Source: Cutibacterium porci
GTDB taxonomy: Bacteria > Actinomycetota > Actinomycetes > Propionibacteriales > Propionibacteriaceae
Direction of reading: 5' to 3'
Assembly (NCBI RefSeq): GCF_009696315.1
Contig: NZ_VUMG01000001.1
Coordinates: forward strand, 804,800 to 868,799
DNA: 64,000 bases
Below, in pieces: positions 1 through 8,021 of the stretch. The notes under the pieces are model-generated. The model made no database searches, was not told where the DNA came from, and saw only the letters and a program-made list of their open reading frames with translations. The position numbers and the translations under genes were made by a program. How positions within the stretch are numbered: position 1 is the stretch's first letter; every line of letters starts with the position of its first letter.

Positions 1-309
1 GGGCCTGGGCCAGCTCTGGTCTCCTTTTTGGCCTTTGTACGGCCACTGCTACGCAAATTGTCGGGACTCCCGCCAGCCGAAAGTCTTTCCGCCGAGACGG
101 ATCGACCGATTGCGCGGCACCCGGAATCGACCACCTTCATCCCGGTACGTTTAGCGCGGGTAGGCGGCCGTCCGGTGCTCTCACGAGCTGGGATGGGGGA
201 CGTTACCCATGTCGTCGATTTGTCGATGGCAGACGCCATCGCTGTTGTCGGGGCAGGGGATGAGCCAGTTCCCACCGGAATGCCGCTCACCTGCTGGCGG
301 TTGAGGTGA
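1..309 (+). CDS. MoeA / gephyrin-like protein (Glp), C-terminal part only
   Basis: The open frame enters from the left edge and ends at 309. The residues VSFLAFVRPLLRKLSG and the following beta-rich domain (FIPVRLARVGGRPVL, then a final GMPLTCWRLR) resemble the end of MoeA domain III plus domain IV. In the molybdopterin pathway MoeA inserts molybdate. In Actinobacteria the copy next to rimJ and a membrane protein is the gephyrin-like protein Glp, which takes part in cell division. The neighbours here (RimJ at 314, GlpR-like protein at 1094) repeat that order, so Glp is inferred. The usual LPGNP loop is not intact in the first few codons (G-P-G-P-A is read), but the window edge prevents judging this. 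Confidence 0.75.
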   Translation, partial: GPGPALVSFLAFVRPLLRKLSGLPPAESLSAETDRPIARHPESTTFIPVRLARVGGRPVLSRAGMGDVTHVVDLSMADAIAVVGAGDEPVPTGMPLTCWRLR

Positions 310-313
310 TGGC

Positions 314-1021
314 GTGACGTCATCTCGTCTGCCGTGGGGGGTGTCGATGCCTCGCCATCACCACTGGCCAGTGACGTTGCAGGCCGGTGGGGTGGTGCTG
401 CGTCCGTTGCGGCGTGCTGACGAGGTGAGGTGGACGACGATGCGGGAACGTGATTGGGATTGGTTGGGCCCATGGGAAGCCACCAAGCCCCCCGGCTCTC
501 GCGAGCGAGTCGGAGGCTACGGCGCGATGATTTCGCGAAACCGCCGACGAGCCAGGGAAGGCGCATCGTTGCCGTGGGCAATTGGATGGGACGATGGTTG
601 GCCCGATCATCCCGCCATGAACCGAGCCACCACACCCCTCATTGGACAACTGACGGTGTCGGCGATTTCGCTGGGATCTGCGATGTCGTGCTCGATGGGC
701 TATTGGGTGGCTTCTGCCTATGCCGGTATAGGTATCGCACCGACCGCAGTGGCGCTGGCCTGCGATTACGTATTCCAGGTTATGGGATTGCACCGCGTCG
801 AGATTTGTGTGCGGCCGGAAAACAGCAAGAGCTTGCGGGTTGTCGACAAACTCGGCATGGCGGAGGAGGGCATGAGGCCGTCATATCTGCATATCGATGG
901 CCAGTGGCGCGATCATCGAGTATTCCGCCTACTAGCTGACGATTACCCCGACGGCGTTCTGCGTAATTACCTTGTTAACCACCTTCTTCCAGGGGCTGAG
1001 CTGGGGGAAGACGAGGGCTGA
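314..1021 (+). CDS. rimJ: RimJ/RimL-type GNAT N-acetyltransferase
   Basis: A 235-residue GNAT protein predicted to transfer acetyl from acetyl-CoA to a protein N-terminus or another amine. The N-terminal strand VVLRPLRRADE and the late block GLHRVEICVRPENSKSLRVV, followed by KLGMAEEG, are typical of the RimJ/RimL subgroup; the N-S-x-S segment lies in the CoA-binding region. It begins at a GTG four bases after the previous stop; an ATG at 347 just before the conserved core is an alternative start. Its place between a MoeA/Glp gene and a GlpR-like gene matches the Rv0994-Rv0995-Rv0996 order of mycobacteria. The true substrate is unknown. Confidence 0.85.
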   Translation: MTSSRLPWGVSMPRHHHWPVTLQAGGVVLRPLRRADEVRWTTMRERDWDWLGPWEATKPPGSRERVGGYGAMISRNRRRAREGASLPWAIGWDDGWPDHPAMNRATTPLIGQLTVSAISLGSAMSCSMGYWVASAYAGIGIAPTAVALACDYVFQVMGLHRVEICVRPENSKSLRVVDKLGMAEEGMRPSYLHIDGQWRDHRVFRLLADDYPDGVLRNYLVNHLLPGAELGEDEG

Positions 1022-1093
1022 ACCACATCATTGTGATTCGTTTCCCGACACTCCGTGTGTGGTCCCCGCGACACGCCGAGGCATCCCCGTAGC

Positions 1094-1897
1094 GTGTCCT
1101 TCGTGCAAGCCCTCCAAGCTGTTCTCATCGCCATTGTTCTCGTGGGATGGATCGCCTATCTCGTCCCGATGGTCGTCAATCGACGACGGAATCACGAGGT
1201 ATCTGACGATAAGCGCCAGGATTTTCCCGACACCATGAGCGTGGTGTCTCGGGGGTCATGCACAGTCACTCCTAACGACATCGACGAGGGCCCCGAGGTG
1301 GAGTTGTCCACCCCATACACCAGGTCTTATGCACGTTGGGATCTGAGGCGGTCCTGGGCGGGGGCAGCCCGACGCCGAATGACGACCATGCTTGTGCTAC
1401 TAGGACTGACGGTGCTGTCGATAGTGTTCGCCGTTGTTGGCATGACGCCGTGGTGGCTGGTGGCTGTCTTCGCGCTGCTGTTGGTTGGCTTCTTTGTTCT
1501 AGCGCGCTGGTCCGTGGTGGCCATGGCTAAGCGTTTCGACCGTAGATACGCGCTGATCGATAGCGGATGGGACGAGGATACCGTGGTGCTGGAGGTGAGT
1601 ACAGAACCCTTTCGTTGCCAGAACGAGCCCACGTCCTGGAGAGTCGACCTCGACCGTCCGGTGACGGCGTCGGAAGGTTCGCTGTGGGATGACGTCGTTG
1701 TCACTGCTCCGACCTATGTCTCGACGCCACTGAGCGCTCGGACCGTCCGCACCATCGACTTATCCGCTCCCGGGCCAGTTCCCGGCCAGGTCGACACCCC
1801 TGTTGTCGCCGAGGAACCGGTCGAGAAGTCCGACGGTGAGCAGGTTGCGGGGGCTCACGAGGGGCCGTCGGGGGTTTTAGGAGTCGCGTCGGCCTGA
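1094..1897 (+). CDS. GlpR-like membrane protein (putative gephyrin-like protein receptor)
   Basis: Starting at GTG 1094 the protein opens with a hydrophobic helix (QAVLIAIVLVGWIAYLVPMV) followed by basic RRRN. A cytoplasmic stretch leads to two further membrane helices around 1385-1530 and a long polar tail with acidic and proline-rich segments. In corynebacteria and mycobacteria the third gene of the moeA/glp-rimJ cluster encodes GlpR, which recruits Glp at the septum. Identity here rests on position and topology, because the sequence itself is poorly conserved. An upstream GTG at 1055 would add 13 residues with little protein character. Confidence 0.6.
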   Translation: MSFVQALQAVLIAIVLVGWIAYLVPMVVNRRRNHEVSDDKRQDFPDTMSVVSRGSCTVTPNDIDEGPEVELSTPYTRSYARWDLRRSWAGAARRRMTTMLVLLGLTVLSIVFAVVGMTPWWLVAVFALLLVGFFVLARWSVVAMAKRFDRRYALIDSGWDEDTVVLEVSTEPFRCQNEPTSWRVDLDRPVTASEGSLWDDVVVTAPTYVSTPLSARTVRTIDLSAPGPVPGQVDTPVVAEEPVEKSDGEQVAGAHEGPSGVLGVASA

Positions 1898-1920
1898 ACG
1901 ATCTGGCGCGGCCTGGCACA

Positions 1921-2934
1921 ATGGCACCCGTGTTATCCGGTTTGACGCTGTGTGCTGTTCTCCTTGCTGTTGTGCTTGTCGTTTCGGGCGTCAGCAAGGT
2001 TCAGTCACGCGATGCTGTTGGTGACGCACTCGACGCGCTGGGCCTTCCTGGTTCTCAGTTGCCGTCGAGGGTGTTGTCGACGTTGCCATGGGCAGAGGTC
2101 GCGTTGGGAGTCCTGTTAGTGGTCGCGGGCGGTACGTTTGGTGTCGTCGTTGCCGCATGTGCTGTCGGGTTGTTTTGCGCGTACCTCATCATTATCGTTC
2201 GGGCGGTCGCGACGATTCCTGACCCGGTTGACTGCCACTGTTTTGGCGATGTGGCTCCCGGTGACATCGGAGCTCGGACTATCGTGCGCAACGTCCTTCT
2301 CGTCGTGGCGTCCGTGTTGGCTCTCCTTGTAGCGATTGATGATCGTCGTCCGGTGGTTGTAAGGGTAATTAGGGCTCCCGAGGCGGACTTGTGGTGGTGG
2401 TTGGCGGCGGTGCTAACGGCTGCCGTCGTCGCTCTCATCCTCTATCGGCCGGCGGGTGAACGAAAAAAGGTTACTGACGCCGAAGATCTCGCCGATTACG
2501 AATCCACCCCAATCCCTCTCGCGTCAGTTGTTGACGTCGATGGCGCCACAAAAACTCTTCGCGCGCTAGTGCGGGAACGCCCTGTTCTGCTGCTGTTTAT
2601 TAAGCCTGGCTGCGCGCCATGCGAGCAGGTGTTGTCGAAAGCTCTGGGATGGGTGCGGTTGCTGCCAGAGGTCGATGTGCGGTGCGTGGTCACGAGTGAA
2701 TCTGTTCGCGAGAACCTGCCAGAAGCGTTGGGTTCGCTGTGCTTGGTAGATAAGGCAGGCTCGGCCACACTCGTTTTTGAGGTGGATAGATACCCGACGG
2801 CATGGCTGCTGGGCGTTGACGGTCGTATCGCTGGGGGTCCGCAGATGGGACCACCAAACATTGAGACGATGATCCATGACATGCGTCGTGCTCTCGATGA
2901 CGTCGCTAACGAACGAGAAATCCCCGCAGAATGA
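1921..2934 (+). CDS. MauE-like membrane domain fused to a thioredoxin-like domain
   Basis: Residues 1-175 form about five membrane helices and carry a CHCFG motif (105-109), typical of the MauE/DoxX-type membrane proteins that handle disulfides. Residues 200-325 form a thioredoxin-like domain with a CAPC active-site pair at 231-234 (FIKPGCAPCEQV) and a later YPTAWLL cis-proline-type segment. The likely role is thiol-disulfide exchange at the membrane, with electrons passing between the two parts. The start is the ATG 23 bases after the upstream stop. The gene is the last host gene before tRNA-Ala and the mobile element. The substrate is not known. Confidence 0.75.
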   Translation: MAPVLSGLTLCAVLLAVVLVVSGVSKVQSRDAVGDALDALGLPGSQLPSRVLSTLPWAEVALGVLLVVAGGTFGVVVAACAVGLFCAYLIIIVRAVATIPDPVDCHCFGDVAPGDIGARTIVRNVLLVVASVLALLVAIDDRRPVVVRVIRAPEADLWWWLAAVLTAAVVALILYRPAGERKKVTDAEDLADYESTPIPLASVVDVDGATKTLRALVRERPVLLLFIKPGCAPCEQVLSKALGWVRLLPEVDVRCVVTSESVRENLPEALGSLCLVDKAGSATLVFEVDRYPTAWLLGVDGRIAGGPQMGPPNIETMIHDMRRALDDVANEREIPAE

Positions 2935-2982
2935 TGAGCATGGCGCGTGACTGTCTGGGTGTGGTAACGTAACCGCGTTGTT

Positions 2983-3055
2983 GGGGCATTGGCGCAGTTG
3001 GTAGCGCGTCTCGTTCGCAATGAGAAGGTCAGGGGTTCGAATCCCCTATGCTCCA
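2983..3055 (+). tRNA. tRNA-Ala (anticodon CGC), integration target
   Basis: A complete 73-nt cloverleaf: acceptor GGGGCAT with ATGCTCC, D stem GCGC/GCGC, anticodon stem TCTCG/TGAGA around loop TTCGCAA (anticodon CGC, reading GCG), and T arm AGGGG-TTCGAAT-CCCCT. The base after the discriminator A is C and then GTAA, so no CCA is encoded now. Joining the left sequence to the chromosome to the right of the element at 18846 gives TCCACCA, so the empty site would encode the CCA tail. The element lies directly 3' of the gene. Confidence 0.95.
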
Positions 3056-4738
3056 CGTAAGATGAGAAAATCGAAACTTGCCCCGCCTGATGGCGGGGCA
3101 GTTTTGTTTCTGCGGTGACTTTGGCCGGGGCGTCGATGCTGGCGTGGGCAAGGACGCTGGCGGTGGTCTCGTCGGGTGTGTAGGTGGCGTTCTCTTCGTC
3201 GTCGATGGTGATGCGGGTGAACAGGGCGCGGTTGAGGATGCGTCGTTCGGCTGTTCGCACTTGTTGTAGAGGTCGTCGAGGTCGACCAGGAGTTCGGTGA
3301 GCCGGTCCAAGCCCGTTCGGGCCTCGGCGTAGGTGTCGGTTAGGTTGTCGATCCGTGTGTTGATCTGGTCGAGGCTGGCGCGGATGCGGTCTTGCTCGCT
3401 CTTGAGGAGGTCGAGGGGGATCGCGTCGGCGTAGTGGGCCTGGACGAGCTTGAGGCGTTCGGCTTCGAGCTTGTCGCGCTGGGCAGTGAGGAGCTTGCGT
3501 TCGTCCTCGCTGGATCCTTCGAGCTGGTCGAACACGTCGTTGAGGACCTTCCGGACCTGTGCGGCCTGGGTTGGGCTCAGGGAGTTGCGCTGGTAGGTAC
3601 GTTCGATCTCGGCTTCGGCGCGTTCGGCGAGGATCGCGGAGCGAGTGCAGTTGGTGGTCTTGCGTCGTCGTCCGGAGCAGGTGAAGTACTCGTAGCGGTC
3701 CCCGGTCTTGTCGCGGGGGCGTTCGATCATGAGCTTGGCTCCACAGGCGCAATACAGGGTGCCTTTGAGGTAGTGGTCGTACTTCTGGGGTCGTTCGCCG
3801 CGGGCGTTGTTGGCGTCGAGGTTGGTTTGGGCGCGCAGCCAGGTCTCTGCGTCGACGAGAGGTTCGTGGGTGCCGTCGTAGGTGACGCCGCGGAAGGTGA
3901 CGGTGCCCTGGTAGTAGGGGTTGGTCAGGATCTTGTGCAGTCCGGTGGTGGTGACTGGTTTGGCGGGCTGCGAGGGGGTGGGTCGGGTGGTCAGGCCACG
4001 GGCTGTGAGTTCTTTGGCCAGGCGCGACAGGGACCAGTCCCCGGTGGCGTAGGCGGTGAACGCGAAACGGACGAGGTCGGCGCGTTCGGGGTCGACTTGG
4101 ATCTCGCGGGACTCGCGTCCTCGGGCGTCGGTGGTGCGGACGTTGAGGTAGCCCAGAGGCGCTTTGGTGGGGGTGCCGCCGATGGCCGCTTTCTGGGTCA
4201 TGCCTTTGAGGACTTCCTGGGCCAGGTTCAGCGAGTAGAACTCGGCCATAGAGGCCAGGATGCCGTGCATCAGCATCCCTGAGGGGGTCTCGTCGATGTT
4301 CTCGGTGACCGACACCAGGCTGATGTTCGCATCTCGCAGCGCGGCGTGGATCATGGCGTCATCGAGCCGGTTGCGGGCGAGGCGGTCGACCTTGTTGATG
4401 ATGCAGTACCGCACCGGGTGCGTGGTCGCGTAGTCGAGCATCTCTTGGAGCGCGCGTCGTTGGGCGGTCTTGGCGGACTCGTCGGGCTCGATGAACTCCT
4501 TGATGATGACCGCGCCGAGCTGTTCGGCCTTGCGCTGCGCGGCTTCGCGCTGGGCCGAGATCGACAGACCCTCTTCCAGCCCGTTGCGGGTGGCCTGATC
4601 CTTGGTCGAGACCCGCAGGTAGCTGATCGCCGCCACCTGTCCCTCTCCCTCGGGTGCTGCGGCGTCTGGGCGTGGTGTGGTGCGGGCGAGGCGTCGAAGG
4701 CCTGAGATGTCGAGGCCGGAGAGCTGATCGAGTGTCAT
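3029..4738 (-). CDS. Large serine integrase, C-terminus frameshifted and cut by attL
   Basis: This would catalyse site-specific integration. Seen in the protein: a resolvase-type catalytic domain (about 36-190) with Ser44 in YLRVSTKDQ and the R-LAR-N helix near 118-123; a recombinase domain (about 195-305, with ILTNPYYQG); a zinc ribbon with Cys329, 331, 353 and 363; and a coiled coil (about 400-475). After Lys492 (about 3262) the frame turns into low-complexity Pro/Ser/Thr sequence ending inside the tRNA. The frame two bases on reads RTAERRILNRALFTRITIDD, a normal serine-integrase tail. One G seems lost in the AAG-TGCG context (mutation or sequencing error). The corrected frame runs through attL; its continuation lies at 18412-18846. 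Confidence 0.85.
   Translation of the reverse strand: MTLDQLSGLDISGLRRLARTTPRPDAAAPEGEGQVAAISYLRVSTKDQATRNGLEEGLSISAQREAAQRKAEQLGAVIIKEFIEPDESAKTAQRRALQEMLDYATTHPVRYCIINKVDRLARNRLDDAMIHAALRDANISLVSVTENIDETPSGMLMHGILASMAEFYSLNLAQEVLKGMTQKAAIGGTPTKAPLGYLNVRTTDARGRESREIQVDPERADLVRFAFTAYATGDWSLSRLAKELTARGLTTRPTPSQPAKPVTTTGLHKILTNPYYQGTVTFRGVTYDGTHEPLVDAETWLRAQTNLDANNARGERPQKYDHYLKGTLYCACGAKLMIERPRDKTGDRYEYFTCSGRRRKTTNCTRSAILAERAEAEIERTYQRNSLSPTQAAQVRKVLNDVFDQLEGSSEDERKLLTAQRDKLEAERLKLVQAHYADAIPLDLLKSEQDRIRASLDQINTRIDNLTDTYAEARTGLDRLTELLVDLDDLYNKCEQPNDASSTAPCSPASPSTTKRTPPTHPTRPPPASLPTPASTPRPKSPQKQNCPAIRRGKFRFSHLTWSIGDSNP
3052..3087. other. attL of the element
   Basis: TCCAC (3052-3056), shared with the right end, overlaps the last four bases of tRNA-Ala. 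Fourteen bases further in lies TCGAAACTTGCCCCGCC (3071-3087), the exact reverse complement of 18809-18825. Serine integrase attP sites are built of two imperfectly inverted half-sites that separate on integration, which is what this arrangement shows. The exact crossover dinucleotide cannot be fixed from one sequence. Confidence 0.75.
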
Positions 4739-4810
4739 GGTGACCGCCTTTCACAAGCCCCCACATAACCGGGGACGGGTGGGGCGCCGGAGGCGGTCAC
4801 GTCAGAGTCG

Positions 4811-4833
4811 AAAAGAACACCCCGCGAACGGGG
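4811..4833 (-). terminator. Terminator between conjugation genes and integrase
   Basis: On the minus strand CCCCG-TTCG-CGGGG is followed by TGTTCTTTT, a short strong tetraloop hairpin with a U-rich run, ending transcripts that come from the 4882-10047 genes. A second hairpin GGTGCC/GGCACC lies at 4846-4860. The rest of the 4739-4881 gap shows no gene. Confidence 0.6.
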
Positions 4834-4881
4834 CTTAGCAAGGCAGGTGCCAACGGCACCGAAACTTGATGTGAGCCCAGT

Positions 4882-5085
4882 CTAGCGACCGGCTACGAGC
4901 AGGCGACGAAGATGGGCACCGGACTGACTGCCGGGCTGGTCGCCAGCGGTGCGCAGCGCGATCCGGATCAACACCTCCGCAACCTTCGCGGCATCGATCT
5001 CCTCACGCGGCTCATACCGGACGCGCAGGGGCCGATCCGCCTCGACTCGGGCCGTGGCGCGGCGGTACCGGCGCACCATCCTCAA
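4882..5085 (-). CDS. Small conserved element protein, unknown function
   Basis: A 67-residue basic protein (MRMVRRYRRATARVEADRP...) whose start overlaps the stop of the DUF4913 gene by four bases, which supports real translational coupling. It holds an arginine-rich N-terminus and a short helix with AAKVAEVLIRIALR. No family is recognised. It sits between DUF4913 and the integrase, where a small accessory factor such as a recombination directionality factor could lie, but nothing in the sequence proves this. Confidence 0.55.
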   Translation of the reverse strand: MRMVRRYRRATARVEADRPLRVRYEPREEIDAAKVAEVLIRIALRTAGDQPGSQSGAHLRRLLVAGR

Positions 5086-5690
5086 CCACTCTCCCGGCCC
5101 GACACGTTGTCACGAACCTCACCGGTCGCCGGCTCGATCCGGTCATCGAGGCTGGCGTAGAAGGCGTCCTCAGCAGCCTCTCGTTCGTTGACTTGGTCGA
5201 TGACGAACTGAACGAAGTCGGCATCCCGGTCGGTGATCACCGACTTCTCGTGGGTGGGTTGGGGTTCTTCGCCGGGCCAGGTGGTCTGGCGGGTGGGTCG
5301 GTCTCGATCGAGGCGGGTGCCGGAGGCGGTGACCCAGTCGCGCAGGCGGTGGCGGGCGTCGGCGAAGTCGCGGTGCCAGCCCAGGGGTGCGGAACTTTTT
5401 TGTTCGGGGTCGTAGGCGCACAGCCAGTGCAGGTGCAGCGCAGACAGTTCCCAGACCAGTTCGGGATGGCGGTGCCAGTACGGCGGGATCACCGAGGCAG
5501 GCAGCCCGTAGGTATGGCGCAGCCAGTCGACCCACCGGTTCAGCTCCAGCAGCTCTGCTTCCAGATCCTGCGCGGACAGCAGGTTCCAGTTGATCGGGCG
5601 CGGGGGTTCGGGCAGCGCGTTTGCGTCGAACCTGTCGGGCTGGTCGTCGAGGATGCCGGGATCATCGGGTTCGGGAACGAAGTCACTCAC
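5082..5690 (-). CDS. DUF4913 family protein
   Basis: A 202-residue protein with the block LNRWVDWLRHTYGLP, then PPYWHRHPELVWELSALHLH and GWHRDFADARHRLRDW. These match the DUF4913 family, found in actinobacterial plasmids and integrative elements next to transfer genes. The function is unknown. The sequence is rich in Trp and His and looks like a compact all-helical domain with a charged tail. It overlaps the next small gene by four bases and lies 12 bases after the SSB-like gene, in one minus-strand transfer operon. Confidence 0.8.
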   Translation of the reverse strand: MSDFVPEPDDPGILDDQPDRFDANALPEPPRPINWNLLSAQDLEAELLELNRWVDWLRHTYGLPASVIPPYWHRHPELVWELSALHLHWLCAYDPEQKSSAPLGWHRDFADARHRLRDWVTASGTRLDRDRPTRQTTWPGEEPQPTHEKSVITDRDADFVQFVIDQVNEREAAEDAFYASLDDRIEPATGEVRDNVSGRESG

Positions 5691-5702
5691 GTCAGGCCCC
5701 TG

Positions 5703-6146
5703 TCACATGCTCAGGCTGGTGGTTGCTGGAGCGCTTTGCCGGGGCGGTTCGAAGGCCTGCCCAGTGGCGTCGCGGTTCATGGCTTGGCGGGGTGTGCGGT
5801 CAACGTCGTAGCGGGTGCGGGCGGTGTCGTGCCCGATCTTCTTGGCGACAAACTCTTCGCCCGCGATGGACTGTCTGTCGCGCTCGTAGGTGTACTCGTG
5901 GGCGTAGCCTTCCGCGACGAACTGGTCGCCCTTGGTGAAGCGTTCGAAAGCCCGCTCGGCGGTGGCGCGGTAGAGCACGAGGTTGCCGAAAGATGGCTCC
6001 AGCTTGGTGAAGCTGCCGTCCTCTTCGCGCTGGAAATTCTCCTGACCGAAGCGGGCGTAGAAACGGGCATCGCCGCGTTCGGTGTAGGTCAGCTGCGGGT
6101 CGGATGCGATGAACCCGGACAGGGATTCCTGGGTGCGGATAGCCAT
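5703..6146 (-). CDS. Single-stranded DNA-binding protein-like (OB-fold) element protein
   Basis: From ATG 6146 the protein begins MAIRTQESLSGFIASDPQLT and continues with YARFGQ, FGNLVLYRATAERAFERF and KGDQFVAEGYAHEYTYERD. This order (strand, partner strand, then a F-KGD-F-AEG strand) is that of the SSB OB-fold. It probably covers single-stranded DNA made during transfer or replication of the element. The acidic SSB C-terminal tip is absent; the protein ends in SLSM. About 25 upstream codons are open but protein-like sequence starts at this ATG. Confidence 0.75.
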   Translation of the reverse strand: MAIRTQESLSGFIASDPQLTYTERGDARFYARFGQENFQREEDGSFTKLEPSFGNLVLYRATAERAFERFTKGDQFVAEGYAHEYTYERDRQSIAGEEFVAKKIGHDTARTRYDVDRTPRQAMNRDATGQAFEPPRQSAPATTSLSM

Positions 6147-6239
6147 GACGCGGTACCTCTCAACTCGTGGACTGCAGCCCGCTCGTGGTGTGGGCTGCTG
6201 GTACCGGTCAGGTGCACCCACCGTCCCGGACTATGCGTC

Positions 6240-8021
6240 CTATGTCGGTCCGGTCAGGAGGAGCTGTTCCAGGTCACGCCGGTCGTGTTTGAGGGTGGCG
6301 GCGTCGGGGCGGGTGGGCCAGGCGGTCAGGTCGGTGATGATCGGCGGCGCGGAGCGGAGCAGGGTGACGCCGGTGCCGAAGGGGAGGGTGCGGATGCGGT
6401 CGGGTGGCAGGATCGGCACCCGCCGCACGGAGCGCTGATTCGACCTGGTCCCGTGGTCACCCAGCGTGACAGAGTCGGTGTATTCGTCGCGTTCCCCGAT
6501 GAGGGTGGTGAGGTCTTGGAGGTCGCGGCTGTTGGATGCGCCGCCGAGGATGAGTTTGACGATGGCGGCGTCCCAGATCGCTCCGGCTTGGTGTTCGGAC
6601 CACTTGTCGCGTGCCTGGGCGAGCGATTGGAGGACGGGCAGGGTGGTGATGCCGGTGCCGCCGCCTTCGGCCATCAACGTCGGCAGGGATGGCAGGGGCG
6701 CGAGATTGCCGATCTCATCAAGTGCCAGGAGCAGGGGCGGGTCGAGGCGTGCGCCGGGTGAGCGGGCGGCGAGGCGGCGGGCGGTTTCGATGAGGTCTTC
6801 GATGAACGCTGCCACCAACGCCGCGGACGCCCCGGCGCCGGCTCCGGTGGCGAGTAGGTAGAGGGTCCCGGACTCGCGTAGGAAGGTCTCGGGATCGAAC
6901 GGGGTCTCGCCGTCGCGGGGTGTGACCGCGTCGAGGACGCGGGGGTCGGCGAGGGCTCCGAGGGCGAGGGCGACGCCTTGCCAGATGGAGTCACGGGTTT
7001 TGGGGTCGGCGTCGATCATCGCTCCGAGGGAGTCGGCCCATCCGGCTGCTGCGTCGGGGTGGTTGGTGAGGATGGCGACGGTTTCGGCTGCGGCGGCGGG
7101 GTCGAGGGTCCACCGGAACAAATCCGCCGGCTTTCGAGAGTCCAATGCGGCGGCGTGGAGGAGGGCTTGGAGGGCGGTGCGGGTTTTGCCTTCCCAGAAC
7201 CCACCCGACTCCACGCCGCCGGCGGACAGGCCGGTGGCAGAGGCCAGGCCGGTGGCGCGGATCATCGCCGTCAACGGGTCTTCGCAGCCGCGGACGGGTG
7301 ACCAGCGCATCCCCGCCGGGAGCCCTTCGGCCAGGTGTTGGGGGTCGAACACCGCCACCGGACCGCGGCGCTGCCGGGCGCGGAGGGTGGCGGTGAGGTT
7401 GTCGGGCCTGGTGGAGGTGGTGACCACGGGGCCGGGGGCATCGAGGATGGCGGGGATGACGATGTGCAGGCCCTTGCCGGAGCGGGGTGGGCCGATCAGC
7501 AGAATCGAGTCCTCCACGCTGGCCCACACCCCGACGCCTTTCGATGTCCCGAGCCGATACCCCACCTCACCCGGGGCGGGGTCCTTCAGCGACGGCCGCA
7601 ACGTGGATGCCCGTTTCAGAAGGGCCTTCTCGGAGGCGACCTGCGCGATCTCGTGGCGAGTCGCGATCCCAGCCAGACGGTGCGGATTCACCTCCTGAGC
7701 ATGAGAACGGCGCCGCCAGGCGACCCATCCCCAGCCCACGAGCGCGACCAGACCGCCCAGAATCAAAACGGTCGTAGCCCAGTACGCGACCGGGCTGAGA
7801 CCAGGGGCTGCGAGGGCTTCGGCGGGGTCACCGGAGTTGAACAACACACCGGCGCCGGCGGCCCAGCTCGCTGTGGGCTGGGGTGCTCCGGTGAGGAACG
7901 CGGCCACCGACCCGGTCGCGCGCAGGACGAGGGTGAGGAGGAACAGGCTGATGAGGCCGATGAGGGCGGCGTTGGTCAGTTCCTCACCCATCGACCCACT
8001 CTGCCGCTGCTGCGCACTCAC
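6240..8021 (-). CDS. Type IV secretion coupling protein (VirD4/TraG-like ATPase)
   Basis: A 593-residue inner-membrane ATPase that would link the relaxosome to the transfer channel. Two membrane helices (about 16-36 and 78-100) precede a Walker A GPPRSGKG at 177-184. Walker B is LLLALDEIGNLAPLPSLP, followed by the GGTGITTLPVLQSLAQARDKW sensor region common to TraG/VirD4 proteins, here split as GGTGITTLPVLQ and SLAQARDKW. It starts at a GTG overlapping the upstream stop by four bases. Lengths and motifs look intact, unlike the relaxase. Confidence 0.9.
   Translation of the reverse strand: MSAQQRQSGSMGEELTNAALIGLISLFLLTLVLRATGSVAAFLTGAPQPTASWAAGAGVLFNSGDPAEALAAPGLSPVAYWATTVLILGGLVALVGWGWVAWRRRSHAQEVNPHRLAGIATRHEIAQVASEKALLKRASTLRPSLKDPAPGEVGYRLGTSKGVGVWASVEDSILLIGPPRSGKGLHIVIPAILDAPGPVVTTSTRPDNLTATLRARQRRGPVAVFDPQHLAEGLPAGMRWSPVRGCEDPLTAMIRATGLASATGLSAGGVESGGFWEGKTRTALQALLHAAALDSRKPADLFRWTLDPAAAAETVAILTNHPDAAAGWADSLGAMIDADPKTRDSIWQGVALALGALADPRVLDAVTPRDGETPFDPETFLRESGTLYLLATGAGAGASAALVAAFIEDLIETARRLAARSPGARLDPPLLLALDEIGNLAPLPSLPTLMAEGGGTGITTLPVLQSLAQARDKWSEHQAGAIWDAAIVKLILGGASNSRDLQDLTTLIGERDEYTDSVTLGDHGTRSNQRSVRRVPILPPDRIRTLPFGTGVTLLRSAPPIITDLTAWPTRPDAATLKHDRRDLEQLLLTGPT

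Noticed and set aside
2496..3752. Long minus-strand frame including GFEPLTFSLRTRRATNCANAP
   Set aside because: Below 3057 this is only translation of tRNA-Ala and the antisense of the MauE-thioredoxin gene. Only the part above 3057 is real integrase C-terminus in the corrected frame.
3392..4282. 296-codon plus-strand frame opposite the integrase
   Set aside because: Gly/Val/Glu-rich with no motif; a mirror frame of G+C-rich coding DNA.
5193..6761. 522-codon plus-strand frame across DUF4913, SSB and VirD4 genes
   Set aside because: It spans three well-supported minus-strand genes and shows only low-complexity Gly/Val sequence.
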